Below the pieces are notes generated by a model. It was not told the DNA's origin and made no database searches. It saw only the letters and a program-made list of their open reading frames with translations. The translations under genes were made by a program, and so were the position numbers. A stretch of 64,000 nt of DNA, taken from contig OY776216.1 of the NCBI GenBank assembly GCA_963675435.1, positions 3,596,001 to 3,660,000 on the forward strand, read 5' to 3'. Of this stretch, positions 8,703 to 18,766 are shown piece after piece. Position 1 is the first letter of the stretch, and each line of letters begins with the position of its first letter. The DNA is from Saccharicrinis sp963675435. Lineage in GTDB: Bacteria > Bacteroidota > Bacteroidia > Bacteroidales > Marinilabiliaceae.

Positions 8703-8983
8703 CAGTTGCAGCATATCTTGTTTACTTTTTTTGACTGTTGAATTATTGCGATAAGAGAGAGCAGAATCAAGCTTGCTTGAAATATAAGTAACGAAGCAAT
8801 AATCTTGAAAGAAAAAAGTAAGAGCCCTTCGGCTAAAGACTAAAAAGTGATGTTTCTATTAAAGAATTATTTTACCGGACAATTGTGAAAACAGATATAT
8901 AAGGCCAATTTTGAAATATTTACAAACTAACTCAAAGTTTTATTGCTGCAAACTAATTTCTATGGTAAACTTTAATTATACCG

Positions 8984-9733
8984 CTAAGAACGATTGGTAC
9001 GCTTTTCTTTATTTCTAACAAATATCAATTTATTGCTACTTTTGGGATTTTCTCTTTGTTCAATCTCAAAGCTCTTAGTTGAATTAATTAATGGCGTAAG
9101 TTTTTGGAAACCATAATTTCTAGGATCAAAATTAGGTTGTCGTTTTTGCAATAAACTTCCTACATCTCCTAAAAAAGCCCATCCATCATCATCTGATAAA
9201 TCATTTATTGTTGTTGTAATTAATTTTAGATCTTTTGCTGTAATTTTCTCAAACGATTCCTTATCATACTCCTTCTCTTCTTCAGATGATTTTTCCTTTG
9301 ATTTAGATTTCAGAATTTCGATGTATATGAATTTATCACAGGCAACAATAAATGGATTAGGCGTTTTTTTCTCACCAATACCAATCACCTGCATTCCTGC
9401 TTCCCTTAATCGTGTAGCTAATCGTGTAAAATCACTGTCGCTTGACACGATACAAAAACCATGAACTTTTTCTGAATATAAAATATCCATGGCATCAATA
9501 ATCATAGCTGAATCTGTAGCATTTTTACCTGAGGTATATGCGTACTGCTGAATGGGTGTTATAGCATGCTCCAATAAAACACTCTTCCATTTTGAAAGGT
9601 TAGGTTTTGTCCAATCCCCATAAATACGTTTAATTGTAGGATTACCATATTTAGCAATCTCTTCCATCATTTCCTTAACAAATGCTGATGGAATATTATC
9701 TCCGTCTATTAGTACGGCCAAATTTATATTCAT
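8984..9733 (-). CDS. NYN-domain (LabA/PIN-like) protein with OST-HTH/LOTUS-type C-terminus (249 aa)
   Basis: Residues 1-145 form a NYN nuclease-like domain: LAVLIDGDNIPSAF with the first acidic pair, NATDSAMIIDAMDIL and then GFCIVSSDSDFTRLATRLRE with the second acidic cluster. NYN/PIN proteins usually cut RNA using these aspartates. After a charged linker, residues ~160-245 (LGDVGSLLQKRQPNFDPRNYGFQKLTPLI) match the OST-HTH/LOTUS winged-helix domain, a predicted RNA-binding fold. Family assignment is firm; the RNA target is unknown. It is transcribed alone. Confidence 0.85.
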   Translation of the reverse strand: MNINLAVLIDGDNIPSAFVKEMMEEIAKYGNPTIKRIYGDWTKPNLSKWKSVLLEHAITPIQQYAYTSGKNATDSAMIIDAMDILYSEKVHGFCIVSSDSDFTRLATRLREAGMQVIGIGEKKTPNPFIVACDKFIYIEILKSKSKEKSSEEEKEYDKESFEKITAKDLKLITTTINDLSDDDGWAFLGDVGSLLQKRQPNFDPRNYGFQKLTPLINSTKSFEIEQRENPKSSNKLIFVRNKEKRTNRS

Positions 9734-9774
9734 AACTGTAATTCTATTGCTTAGTTGTCTGTATTATTCCTATT

Positions 9775-10029
9775 AACCCGAGTTCGATTAAAATTAAAGA
9801 GCTCATATTTTATTAAAATGCTGATATACAAGGCAAATTCTTTTTGCATAGCGAGCTATGGTAGAAGAATTTAACGAAGTAGATTAGTATTTTAATAGAA
9901 AGCCACATAATAACAACGATTTTCTGCTTCATATTTGTTTGACATAGCCAGCTATGACTTCACAAATATTCATTGAAACTCATTATTTATAAGCGGTCTG
10001 AGCCAATAATTTTATATCGAACTCGGGTT
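9775..10029. repeat. 255-bp MITE-like element with 14-bp terminal inverted repeats and two internal hairpins
   Basis: AACCCGAGTTCGAT (9775-9788) is repeated inverted as ATCGAACTCGGGTT (10016-10029), and ATT flanks both ends as a possible 3-bp target duplication. Inside are two hairpins, each centred on CATAGCnAGCTATG: 9835-9872 (outer arms AAATCTT-type, AAATTCTT/AAGAATTT) and 9931-9969 (arms ATATTTGT/ACAAATAT). No ORF is present. The 9734-10438 gap holds this element and, beyond it (10030-10350), nothing I recognise. Confidence 0.65.
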
Positions 10030-10355
10030 ATTAATACAAGCTTAAAATTACGAAATCAAATAGTGTTACAACCAATCCTGTTGTACTTTTATCATAATTC
10101 TTTTAACAGCATAAGCCATCCTTAAATATCTTTAATTGAATAAACTGAATGACAACACCTTAGTCTTCTATTTTTCATGACTAGATTTGTTGGTGGTATT
10201 TTTTGCTTCTAGACTTCCTTTTATGTTACATCAAAATTTAATTAAAACAGATCATTCACCAAGGCTGATTCACTGATTGTAAATACTAAAAATCATATCT
10301 TTATAAAAGTGAAGTGAATATGATATTAGTCCTTTCTACTTAAGTAAATAAAAAA

Positions 10356-10395
10356 AAGAGGGAATCCATTTTTGGACACCCTCTTAAAATTTTTA
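10356..10395 (-). terminator. Terminator of the phosphate cluster
   Basis: AAGAGGG pairs with CCCTCTT; on the minus strand it is followed by a long T run, just downstream of the kinase gene. Confidence 0.75.
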
Positions 10396-10438
10396 TTTAA
10401 TCCTTTTGATAGTGTATTAATCTAGAATTTTATACATC

Positions 10439-12223
10439 TCAATCCAAATATTTAGGAAGACTGATATAGAACACCGCGCCGCCATCAGGAGCATTTTTAA
10501 CAGAAACTTCACCGTTATGTATGTTCACGGCATGCTTCACAATTGCTAATCCTAGTCCTGTACCACCCATTTTTCTGGAACGTCCAGAATCGATGCGATA
10601 AAAACGTTCAAAAATACGAGATAAATGTTCCTCAGGAATTCCCACTCCATTATCAGCTATTGAAAAATGATAGAACTCGTCATCCTCATGATACTGATCA
10701 ATCTTGATCGTTATTTTTTCGCCTGCATAGTTTAATGAATTCTCAATAAGATTCTGAAAAATGGATACAACTAAAGATGGATTTGCCTTAACTGTAATCG
10801 CTTTTTGAATATTAATTTCGAGTATTGCTTCTTGCTTTTGTATGTGCTCGTGCAAGTTTTCTAATACATCATTAACAACAGCATTTACATCTACCTTTTC
10901 AAACTCATAATTACTACCTGCTTCTTCTATTTTATTTAATACAACAATATCTTCAATTAAATTAGTTAAACGGAAAGATTGTTGATATGCCTTTTCAATA
11001 AAATATTTCTTTTTCTCCTCATTAACATCCGGATTGTTAAGTATGGTTTCTAAATAACCTCTAACAGAAGATACCGGAGTTTTTAATTCATGAGCGATAT
11101 TCGATGTCATTTGCTGCTTAAGTAATCTACGTTTCTCAAGTTTTGTTATATCACTAATTAATAATTCAAAACTTCTATCCTGAAATACAATACACTTAAT
11201 TTCAAAATAGTATCCATTTTTTTCTATTGTAAATTCCTTTTTAGGAAGTGCATTAGGATTTATAATCGTCTTTTTCTTACTAACGTATTTCTTAATAAAT
11301 TTCTGTAAATCTTTAAGATCCTCTATCTCAAATACATGTTCTGGATTAATTGACGATTTTTCTGCCAATAAATTTAAATATTGTACAAAGCATGTATTGG
11401 TTAGTATTACTGATTTATCAGGACCAAAAAAACCAACTCCTTCATTTAAAACCAACAAGTGCTTTATTAATTTTTCTTTTTCAAGACTCAATGCATTTTT
11501 GGCTTCAGTAAGCTTTTTATACATTGAAATGATTTGTTTACTAATAACTCCCAATTCATTTTGAGGGAATTCATAATCACCAATTACTGCCTCATTTTGT
11601 CGCACCTGTACTGCAAAGTCTTTTAGTTTGGTAATACTTTCGCTCATTTTTTTGGTAACAAACGATAGGATTAACCACGACACAACAAATAAAAATCCTA
11701 TAAATATTAAAAACAGTGGTTCAGCCTTTAAGAAGTTCTGAATTCTAATGTCATAAACAACTGCTGTTCTAATAAAATAATTATCGTAATTATGAGCATA
11801 GTAGTAAAAATCCTGCCCTGTAGTAGACGATTTTCTGATATTTGAACCTACCCCATCGTCCGAATACTTAGCTTTTTGAATTTCTGGGCGTTGAAGATGG
11901 TTTTCCATGGTTTCAAAATCTTCCACAAAACTATCAAATAATACTTTTCCTGAAGGATCAACAACCGTTACCCTTGTTTCTTCACTAGGAACAACTTTAA
12001 GTAACGAATCAATTAATAGTACATTATCATTCTTAATAATCTCATTATCCTCAATAAAATTATTAGTAAGATCTGATATTATATCTAATTTACTCTCCAA
12101 TTGTGCAATCCTGTACTGCTTTTCTCTTTGATACTGAAAGGCGATAAACGATGCTGTAATTACAAAGATGATTGAAAAATAGTAAACGAATAATTTTCTT
12201 TTGTAATTAAAATTAAATAACAT
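10439..12223 (-). CDS. phoR: PhoR-type sensor histidine kinase (594 aa)
   Basis: An N-terminal membrane segment (~residues 10-28) and a second (~170-190) flank a ~140-residue extracytoplasmic sensor. A HAMP/coiled linker and a PAS-like region (~240-365) follow. The HisKA domain has H378 in SNIAHELKTPVSSVRGYL, and the HATPase shows VFQNLIENSLNYA (N box), DNGVGIPEEHL (G1) and GGTGLGLAIVKHA (G2). It lies directly downstream of the response regulator and at the end of the pst/phoU cluster, so it should sense phosphate status through PstSCAB-PhoU and phosphorylate the regulator. The symbol rests on context plus domain order. Confidence 0.85.
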   Translation of the reverse strand: MLFNFNYKRKLFVYYFSIIFVITASFIAFQYQREKQYRIAQLESKLDIISDLTNNFIEDNEIIKNDNVLLIDSLLKVVPSEETRVTVVDPSGKVLFDSFVEDFETMENHLQRPEIQKAKYSDDGVGSNIRKSSTTGQDFYYYAHNYDNYFIRTAVVYDIRIQNFLKAEPLFLIFIGFLFVVSWLILSFVTKKMSESITKLKDFAVQVRQNEAVIGDYEFPQNELGVISKQIISMYKKLTEAKNALSLEKEKLIKHLLVLNEGVGFFGPDKSVILTNTCFVQYLNLLAEKSSINPEHVFEIEDLKDLQKFIKKYVSKKKTIINPNALPKKEFTIEKNGYYFEIKCIVFQDRSFELLISDITKLEKRRLLKQQMTSNIAHELKTPVSSVRGYLETILNNPDVNEEKKKYFIEKAYQQSFRLTNLIEDIVVLNKIEEAGSNYEFEKVDVNAVVNDVLENLHEHIQKQEAILEINIQKAITVKANPSLVVSIFQNLIENSLNYAGEKITIKIDQYHEDDEFYHFSIADNGVGIPEEHLSRIFERFYRIDSGRSRKMGGTGLGLAIVKHAVNIHNGEVSVKNAPDGGAVFYISLPKYLD

Positions 12224-12244
12224 AGACCAGGTTTATTTTAATTA

Positions 12245-12934
12245 TTAAACTTCAAAATAATATCCCAAACCAGGCCGGTTCTTGAGATATTCTCCATAAT
12301 GCTTTATTTTTTTTCTTAAGCGTGTAATATTAACATCAACAGTACGATCTGACACAATAACATCATCGCCCCATATTTTTGATAATATTTCGTCACGAGA
12401 AAAAACCTTATTTCGGTTTTCAAAAAATAACTTTAAAATTTCAAACTCTTTACGAGTCAATTCAACTCGGTCGTCGATAATGGTAAGATCCTTTTTATCC
12501 AGATTTAACACCATATTTTCAACCTTGATCACACTTTTTCCCTCAGAATCAAGAGCTGACGTATTGCGCCTTAAAACAACCTTAACCCGGGCAATTAACT
12601 CTTTTAATGAGTATGGTTTTGATATATAATCATCAGCACCCAAATTAAAACCGGTTAATAAATCATTCTCTGTACTTTTAGCTGTTAAAAATATTACCGG
12701 GACCTCAATTTTCAACTCTCTTCTTATGGTATCAATCAATTTAAATCCCGACATTTTCCCCATCATTACATCAAGTAATAACAGGTCAAACGATGTAATA
12801 TCCTTTTGTAAAGCTTCTTCCGCTGAAAAAGCTACCTCAGTTTCATACCCTTCACTTTCAAGGTTAAACTGTAAAATTTCACAAAGATCTTCCTCGTCAT
12901 CAACAATTAATATTCGTTTACTTTCCTGTGTCAT
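12245..12934 (-). CDS. phoP: OmpR/PhoB-type response regulator
   Basis: The receiver domain starts KRILIVDDEEDLCEIL, with the phospho-acceptor Asp in LLLLDVMMGKMSG and the conserved Lys in DDYISKPYSLKEL. The C-terminal winged helix ends SDRTVDVNITRLRKKI, the recognition helix of the OmpR/PhoB family. I place the start at the ATG at 12934 (MTQESKRI); an in-frame upstream ATG at 12973 would add 13 residues with no family match. The gene lies between phoU and the kinase gene and should control the phosphate regulon. It could equally be called phoB. Confidence 0.88.
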   Translation of the reverse strand: MTQESKRILIVDDEEDLCEILQFNLESEGYETEVAFSAEEALQKDITSFDLLLLDVMMGKMSGFKLIDTIRRELKIEVPVIFLTAKSTENDLLTGFNLGADDYISKPYSLKELIARVKVVLRRNTSALDSEGKSVIKVENMVLNLDKKDLTIIDDRVELTRKEFEILKLFFENRNKVFSRDEILSKIWGDDVIVSDRTVDVNITRLRKKIKHYGEYLKNRPGLGYYFEV

Positions 12935-12978
12935 ATTATTTTGGAGTTTGCACGAATATACGAGAAATTCCAAAACTT

Positions 12979-13665
12979 TTATTCTTCGTTTAGTTTCTGA
13001 TGACGAATATCTTTACCCTCCTGTGCAAATATAGAAGCCTCGGCTATATGACCTGCATGATCTCCAATACGTTCTATTTTTGAGATAATTGTTTTAAAAT
13101 TAATGAGGTTCAAAAGTATGTCTCTGGCTTCATTTTGAAGTTTTGTTTTTTTAATACCTTTTTTCATTAATTTTTTATTCATTTCATCAAGAATTTCATC
13201 ATTCTTAATGGTCCAAATGGCAGAATCCCTATCATCATTAATAAATGATAAAAGTGACTTTTCAACCATACTGGTACTGGATGTTATCATATTATAAATC
13301 ACATCCGATAGTTCTTCATACAACTTTGAATCTTCAATCTTACGAATATAAAAGATCACATTTTCGATCAAATCTCCTATTCGTTCCATATTGATTACAA
13401 TTCGGTAACACGCCATTAAACGACGTAATTCTGAAGCTACTGGCTGATGAAGTACAATTGTGCTAATAATCTGCTCACTGATTTTTACTTCATACTTATT
13501 TAATTTCTTTTCTGTAGATTTTATATTTTTAATCTCTCCATCAGAAATATTGTTATCGCCTTTTTGAGTAATATTTTCCAATTCACTCAATTGCTTCATC
13601 ATTAAATCACAATATTCTTTAAATGAATCTTCTATATCTTGTAATGCCTTTTCTTTTTGTAACAT
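12979..13665 (-). CDS. phoU: Phosphate signalling protein PhoU
   Basis: At 228 aa this is an all-helical PhoU with two three-helix repeats, each carrying the metal-binding E/D-rich motif: RRLMACYRIVINMERIGDLIENV in the first half and KTIISKIERIGDHAGHIAEA in the second. PhoU dampens signalling from PstB to the histidine kinase under phosphate sufficiency. It follows pstB by ~115 nt and precedes the response regulator by 44 nt, the canonical place. Confidence 0.9.
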   Translation of the reverse strand: MLQKEKALQDIEDSFKEYCDLMMKQLSELENITQKGDNNISDGEIKNIKSTEKKLNKYEVKISEQIISTIVLHQPVASELRRLMACYRIVINMERIGDLIENVIFYIRKIEDSKLYEELSDVIYNMITSSTSMVEKSLLSFINDDRDSAIWTIKNDEILDEMNKKLMKKGIKKTKLQNEARDILLNLINFKTIISKIERIGDHAGHIAEASIFAQEGKDIRHQKLNEE

Positions 13666-13782
13666 TATAATGCTTTTATGGATTTACAATAATTGCTTAA
13701 TCTGTAATCAGGTTGTTTTAAGCTTACCATTCTGAATTTCTAATCAGTAAACTTTTTTAACAAACAGAATAATAAAAATACA

Positions 13783-14568
13783 TCAACCAAACTTACCTGT
13801 TAAATACTCTTCTGTTTTCTTATCTCGAGGATTGGTAAACATCATTTTTGTTTTACCATACTCCACCAAATCTCCTAAATACATAAACATTGAATACTCG
13901 GAAATTCGTGCAGCCTGCGACATATTATGCGTTACTAAAACAATGGTATAGTTCTCCTTTAGTTTTACTAACAAATCTTCAACTTTGGATGTTGCTATTG
14001 GATCTAACGCAGATGTTGGTTCATCTAAAAGAATCACTTCCGGTTGAAATGCGATTGATCGCGCAATACATAATCGCTGTTGTTGTCCTCCGGATAAAAA
14101 AGTTCCTTTTTTATGCAATGAATCTTTAACCTCATTCCATAAAGCTACATCTGTTAATGATCTTTCAACAATATCGTCTCTTTGGCTTTTTTTAATTCTT
14201 ATACCATTGAGTTTATAACCTGCAATTACGTTATCGTAAATACTCATGGTTGGAAAAGGATTGGGACGTTGAAAAACCATTCCAATTTTTCTGCGTAACT
14301 GAATAGTATCCATTTTCATAATATTGTCACCATTCAAGTATATATCTCCTTCTGTTCTGATATCTGGATAGAGTTCGTGCATGCGGTTTATTGCTCTAAG
14401 CATCGTACTCTTACCACATCCTGATGGACCCATAATTGCTGTAATTGCATTTTTTTTAATGGTTACATTTACATCTTTTACAGCATATTTATCGACCTTA
14501 TTGTAGGCAATAGATAAGTTTTCTACCTTCAGAACAGGGTTTTCTATAATATCTATATTTTCGCTCAT
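13783..14568 (-). CDS. pstB: Phosphate ABC transporter ATP-binding protein PstB
   Basis: This is a 261-aa ABC ATPase. Walker A is GPSGCGKSTMLRAINRMH, the Q-loop is MVFQRPNPFPTMSIYDNV (the NPFP motif is typical of PstB), the signature is LSGGQQQRLCIARSIA, Walker B is VILLDEPTSALDP and the H-loop is LVTHNMSQAARIS. It powers phosphate import through PstC/PstA. Length equals the family norm. Confidence 0.96.
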   Translation of the reverse strand: MSENIDIIENPVLKVENLSIAYNKVDKYAVKDVNVTIKKNAITAIMGPSGCGKSTMLRAINRMHELYPDIRTEGDIYLNGDNIMKMDTIQLRRKIGMVFQRPNPFPTMSIYDNVIAGYKLNGIRIKKSQRDDIVERSLTDVALWNEVKDSLHKKGTFLSGGQQQRLCIARSIAFQPEVILLDEPTSALDPIATSKVEDLLVKLKENYTIVLVTHNMSQAARISEYSMFMYLGDLVEYGKTKMMFTNPRDKKTEEYLTGKFG

Positions 14569-14686
14569 TTGCTTTTTTGTTCCAAGTTAAAAGTATATGG
14601 TTTAATTCCACTTATGAAAAAAAAGTATTCCTATGACACTTTTCCTCTCTACTTTTTTACATTACTACTATTATTTGTTATCAGCT

Positions 14687-15574
14687 TTATCTTTTGGCAG
14701 CAATCCTTTTTGATATAATATTCAGGGTTAGTACAAATCCCATTAAAAATAAAGATGAACTCCATATTAGATCAACCATATTAGGATCATTATAAAAATC
14801 CCAAATTAATAGAGGAACTGCACTTGTTGGAGCAGTAATATCCCAGTTAATCATTGGATTTCCTAACGTTGTCAGCATTAATGGTGCGGTTTCACCAAGT
14901 ATCCTTGAAATTGCCAAAAGAATTCCGGTTGATAAACCACTTATACCTGATGGAATCAATACTTTTAAAATCACCTTATAGTATGGTACTCCAAGTGCCA
15001 AACCAGCTTCTTTTAAAGTTCCGGGAATCATTTTCATGGTTTCCTCGGTTGATCGTATTATGAGTGGTAACATCATAATTGCCAAGGCTACACTACCTGC
15101 TAGTGCAGAATATCCTTGTGTTATGTTTTTTACTACCCACAGATAAGCTATTAGTCCAAGTACAATTGAGGGTACTCCCTGCAAAATATCGGATAAACTA
15201 CGTATTAAATTGGCATATCTTTTACCCTGGTTTTCGAACAAAAACAAACCAATTAATATTCCCAACGGTATTGCGATTACTGCCGATAAAAAAACAATAA
15301 AGAATGTTCCTAATATACCGTTTACTATACCCCCAGGAATTACTTCTCCATTTGCAACCGCTGTCATGGCTTCAAACGTACTTGGTGTAACTTCTGTAAA
15401 AAACGAAAGGTTAATTTGTTTAACTCCTTTCCAAACTAATTTACCAATTATCAATACTATTGGTGAAATAGTTATAACTGAAACTATTATTACCCCCCAC
15501 AAAAAAGCTTTATCCTTTATTGTTCGGAAAGCATTATTTTTTGTCAGTTCTATTGGTGTATTTATATTTTCCAT
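14687..15574 (-). CDS. pstA: Phosphate ABC transporter permease PstA
   Basis: At 295 aa it is an integral membrane permease with about six hydrophobic segments. The EAA-like coupling loop is TLKEAGLALGVPYYKVILKV and the family motif QGVPSIVLGLIAYLWVV is present. It pairs with PstC to form the phosphate channel. The start lies 14 nt after the pstC stop, so the two are translated from one message. Confidence 0.95.
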   Translation of the reverse strand: MENINTPIELTKNNAFRTIKDKAFLWGVIIVSVITISPIVLIIGKLVWKGVKQINLSFFTEVTPSTFEAMTAVANGEVIPGGIVNGILGTFFIVFLSAVIAIPLGILIGLFLFENQGKRYANLIRSLSDILQGVPSIVLGLIAYLWVVKNITQGYSALAGSVALAIMMLPLIIRSTEETMKMIPGTLKEAGLALGVPYYKVILKVLIPSGISGLSTGILLAISRILGETAPLMLTTLGNPMINWDITAPTSAVPLLIWDFYNDPNMVDLIWSSSLFLMGFVLTLNIISKRIAAKR

Positions 15575-15588
15575 AATGATAAAAACAT

Positions 15589-16440
15589 TTAGGATAATTT
15601 CTTAATTACTAATTTTCCAACAGCATTTACAATTCCTGTTATCACAAATAACAATAAACCTATGGCTATTAATGCACTCATTTTTAATCCATCAGCCTCT
15701 CCAAACTGATTGGCAATTACACTGGCCATACTGTTACCTGTACTAAATAATCCTGTTGGTATAATATTAGCGTTACCAATTAGCATGGTTACTGCCATTG
15801 TTTCTCCTAATGCTCTACCAAATGCAAGAATAAAGCTTGCTATAATACCTGAACGTGCATTGGGTAAGATCACATTAAGAATAACTTCCATACGAGTGGC
15901 TCCTAATGCATAAGCAGCCTCTTTTAGTTCATTTGGCACCATTGCTATAATTTCTGCACTCAGAGACGTTGCATAAGGAATAATCATAATCGCCAGTATC
16001 AAACCTGATGTAAATATTCCATACCCCTGAGGATCCAATCCTAAAGAAACAATAAAAGGACGCAATGTATAAAATCCCCACAAGCCATAAACAATAGAAG
16101 GAACTCCTGCTAAAAGATCTACCATTGAACTTAAAACGGTAGAAAAAGCTGACTTCTTAAAATACTCAGCAATAAAGAGTGCAGTAGAAAATGCCATTGG
16201 CAAACATATAATTAATGCCAATAAAGAGGTACTTAATGTACCAGCAATAAATGGTAATGCACCATAACTTTCTCTACCTTCAGTTGGATTCCAGTCTGTT
16301 GATATAATAAATCTCCACCCAAATTTTTCAAATACCGGAATTGCATCTCCTAACAAGGAAAAAATCATACCGGCAGACACCAATAATATTACAAGAGATG
16401 ATAATAATAGTACGTATTTTGTTATGGTATCGCTTTTCAT
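15589..16440 (-). CDS. pstC: Phosphate ABC transporter permease PstC
   Basis: At 283 aa it has about six membrane segments. The segment LLAGVPSIVYGLWGFYTL and the coupling loop ELKEAAYALGATRMEVILNV mark the PstC/PstA permease family, and the long first periplasmic part (FGWRFIISTDWNPTEGRESYG) is typical of PstC. It lies downstream of pstS across a terminator-like hairpin and directly upstream of pstA. Confidence 0.95.
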   Translation of the reverse strand: MKSDTITKYVLLLSSLVILLVSAGMIFSLLGDAIPVFEKFGWRFIISTDWNPTEGRESYGALPFIAGTLSTSLLALIICLPMAFSTALFIAEYFKKSAFSTVLSSMVDLLAGVPSIVYGLWGFYTLRPFIVSLGLDPQGYGIFTSGLILAIMIIPYATSLSAEIIAMVPNELKEAAYALGATRMEVILNVILPNARSGIIASFILAFGRALGETMAVTMLIGNANIIPTGLFSTGNSMASVIANQFGEADGLKMSALIAIGLLLFVITGIVNAVGKLVIKKLS

Positions 16441-16532
16441 TTTTGATTTGTTTCAATTACAATTCTTAATTTAATGATCAAGAACATTATTGATTTTTTT
16501 CAACACATAACAGTGCAGATCAATCTATTTAA

Positions 16533-16566
16533 AAGTAAAAAATCAGGTTCCTCCGAACCTGATTTT
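16533..16566 (-). terminator. Hairpin between pstS and pstC
   Basis: A perfect 12-bp stem (AAAATCAGGTTC/GAACCTGATTTT) with a 4-nt loop is followed on the minus strand by a T run. It lies after pstS and before pstC and probably lowers transporter expression relative to the abundant binding protein. Confidence 0.8.
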
Positions 16567-16606
16567 CGTATTATTTTACTAAGCCAGGCTTATTATTTCA
16601 CTGAAC

Positions 16607-17671
16607 TTACTTTAACAATGCCTCTCCATTATAGGTAACTGAACGAAGAATTGTTTTTGCCTGAGCAACAGCTTTTTCAGGAAGTGGTGCATAATTTACT
16701 TTTGATGCCTGTGATTGTGCACCTTCACTAATTAGCCAATCTAAAAACTCTAGCGTTCCTTGAGCCTGAGCTTTAGATCTTCCATCGTACGCTTGTTCTT
16801 TATAAAGAATTAACCATGTAAAACCACTTATAGGATAAGCATTTGCATCTTCAGAATTCGTTAACATTACACGAGTGTCCTCAGGTAATATGCCTTGTGC
16901 AGCAGCACTAATTGATTCAATGGATGGTTCAATATAGTTTCCTGCAGCATTTTTTAATAATGCATAAGAAATTTTTTGAGCAAAAGCATACTCACTACCA
17001 ACGTAACCAATAGCTCCCGGAGTTGACTTAATTGTACCGGCTACACCAGGGTTTCCTTTAGCTCCAATACCCACAGGCCATTGTAATGATTTTCCTTTAC
17101 CCACAGCATCAGCCCATTTAGTACTAATCTTAGTCATAAAATCACTAAAGATATATGTAGTACCACTACCATCTGATCTGTGCACAAAAGTAATTTCCTG
17201 ATCTGGTAGATTTAAGCCTTCATTATTTGCAACAATTTTAGGATCATTCCATTTTGTAATTTCTCCCATAAAAATGCCTTCCAATAAATCATTAGTTAAT
17301 TTAAGACCTTCAACACCTTCTAAATTATATGCTATTACAACAGCTCCTAAACAAGTAGGAATATGTACTATATCAGATGGCATTGCAGCCATTTTATCAT
17401 CAGATAAATAAGCATCTGTTGCACCAAAGTCTACAACTTTATCTTTAAGACTTTTGATTCCACCACCAGAACCAATACCTCCATATGTTACTAAAACACC
17501 TTTTTCTTTGATGTAATTTTTAATTACCATATTGTAATATGGCATTGGGAATGTAGCCCCTGCAGCAGCAATACTTACTGCTTTATCTGAGCCATCAGCT
17601 GCCCCTTTTTTACCATTTGAACATGCACCAAACATGGCTGCAATTAATAGTACTACTAGTAAATTTTTCAT
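16607..17671 (-). CDS. pstS: Phosphate-binding lipoprotein PstS
   Basis: The N-terminus MKNLLVVLLIAAMFGACSNG is a lipoprotein signal with a lipobox ending at Cys. The mature protein shows GATFPMPYYNMVI, GSGGGIKSLKDKVVDFGATDA and VHRSDGSGTTYIFSDFM, the phosphate-binding loops of PstS. The length of 354 aa is normal. It should be anchored outside the cytoplasmic membrane and deliver phosphate to PstCA. It follows the porin gene by 90 nt and heads the transporter genes. Confidence 0.95.
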   Translation of the reverse strand: MKNLLVVLLIAAMFGACSNGKKGAADGSDKAVSIAAAGATFPMPYYNMVIKNYIKEKGVLVTYGGIGSGGGIKSLKDKVVDFGATDAYLSDDKMAAMPSDIVHIPTCLGAVVIAYNLEGVEGLKLTNDLLEGIFMGEITKWNDPKIVANNEGLNLPDQEITFVHRSDGSGTTYIFSDFMTKISTKWADAVGKGKSLQWPVGIGAKGNPGVAGTIKSTPGAIGYVGSEYAFAQKISYALLKNAAGNYIEPSIESISAAAQGILPEDTRVMLTNSEDANAYPISGFTWLILYKEQAYDGRSKAQAQGTLEFLDWLISEGAQSQASKVNYAPLPEKAVAQAKTILRSVTYNGEALLK

Positions 17672-17761
17672 ACGTTTTTTTTACTTTTAATTTCGCATGT
17701 AACATTCATGATTACAACATCATGATTGTTTCATCTCTTTTTTATTATTTAGGTATAGTAA

Positions 17762-18766
17762 TTAGAATTTTATTTCGCAATTCACATATACAGAACTTAC
17801 GCTTTCAACACCATCTGCACTTGGCGAAAAGTTTTGAAAGTTTGGAGCTATTTTAATTCCTTTAACAGGATTGAATTCGGCACCTAATATAATGGTTGAA
17901 CCATCTCTACTTGTATTCCAATCATCATTTGATGTCATATGATCATATCGAGCAAATATTTTAGATGACTTTACATTTATAGTTCCATAGGCTGCAAAAC
18001 CATTTAAGTCTCTGCCTTCACGTTTTTTGTTATTTGTTTGTCCTGCATATTCTGCCGCAATAGAAAATTTATCATTATTGTATCTTGCAGCAAAAGCCAA
18101 AGTTGAGTGACTGACTAAATTAACAGGATTATTATTTTCATCAACATAACTTGTTTCACCAGTTGCAGTTTCATAATAAGCTCTTAAACTTAAACCGTCA
18201 GTTGGCTGTAATGTCAAACCTAATCCTACAGAAAAAATACTATCAGACTCAAGGTTTTTATAACCTTCACCATTAAAAAGCATCAAATCAGCACTTAGCA
18301 TATCACTAAATTTATAAGCAGCACTAATACCTAAGTCAGCACTTGAACCCATCTTATTCTGATCTTGAAACGCCTTTGCAACATATCTGTAACCCCAAGC
18401 TTTTTCCTGAAATTTAAAAGCCGTAGTTCCTATCAAACCGAAATTAATAGTCCAACCATTACTTTTATATCTTAAATAGGCATTTTTTACAAATGCTGTC
18501 ATTTCCAATTTACCTCCATCATCTGGATTACCAACATCAAAAACTAGATTTCCAGACCACTTTTCACTAAAATTATATCCATACCCTAAGTATGCACGAT
18601 TCAATTCAAATTCATTCTTTGTTTCACCATCCATAATTGTACTATGAAAATTAGTGAAGATTCTGAATGTAGGTTTTCCTGAAGGTTTAAATGCTGTTGT
18701 TTCTTGTGAAAACCCATTTATACCAAAAGATAAAACTGCCAAAGCAATAATTGTAAACTTTTTCAT
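17762..18766 (-). CDS. Outer-membrane porin, phosphate-selective O/P-like (334 aa)
   Basis: A signal peptide (KKFTIIALAVLSFGINGFSQ) is followed by beta-rich repeats of alternating polarity (RAYLGYGYNFSEKWSGNLVFDVG, LSLRAYYETATGETSY) and a C-terminal Phe, as expected for an outer-membrane barrel. Position upstream of pstS suggests phosphate uptake across the outer membrane under Pho control. The family link to porin O/P is by eye. Confidence 0.75.
   Translation of the reverse strand: MKKFTIIALAVLSFGINGFSQETTAFKPSGKPTFRIFTNFHSTIMDGETKNEFELNRAYLGYGYNFSEKWSGNLVFDVGNPDDGGKLEMTAFVKNAYLRYKSNGWTINFGLIGTTAFKFQEKAWGYRYVAKAFQDQNKMGSSADLGISAAYKFSDMLSADLMLFNGEGYKNLESDSIFSVGLGLTLQPTDGLSLRAYYETATGETSYVDENNNPVNLVSHSTLAFAARYNNDKFSIAAEYAGQTNNKKREGRDLNGFAAYGTINVKSSKIFARYDHMTSNDDWNTSRDGSTIILGAEFNPVKGIKIAPNFQNFSPSADGVESVSSVYVNCEIKF

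Noticed and set aside
10030..10350. Small gene or RNA in the gap after the 255-bp element
   Set aside because: No convincing ORF, hairpin or known RNA motif was visible.
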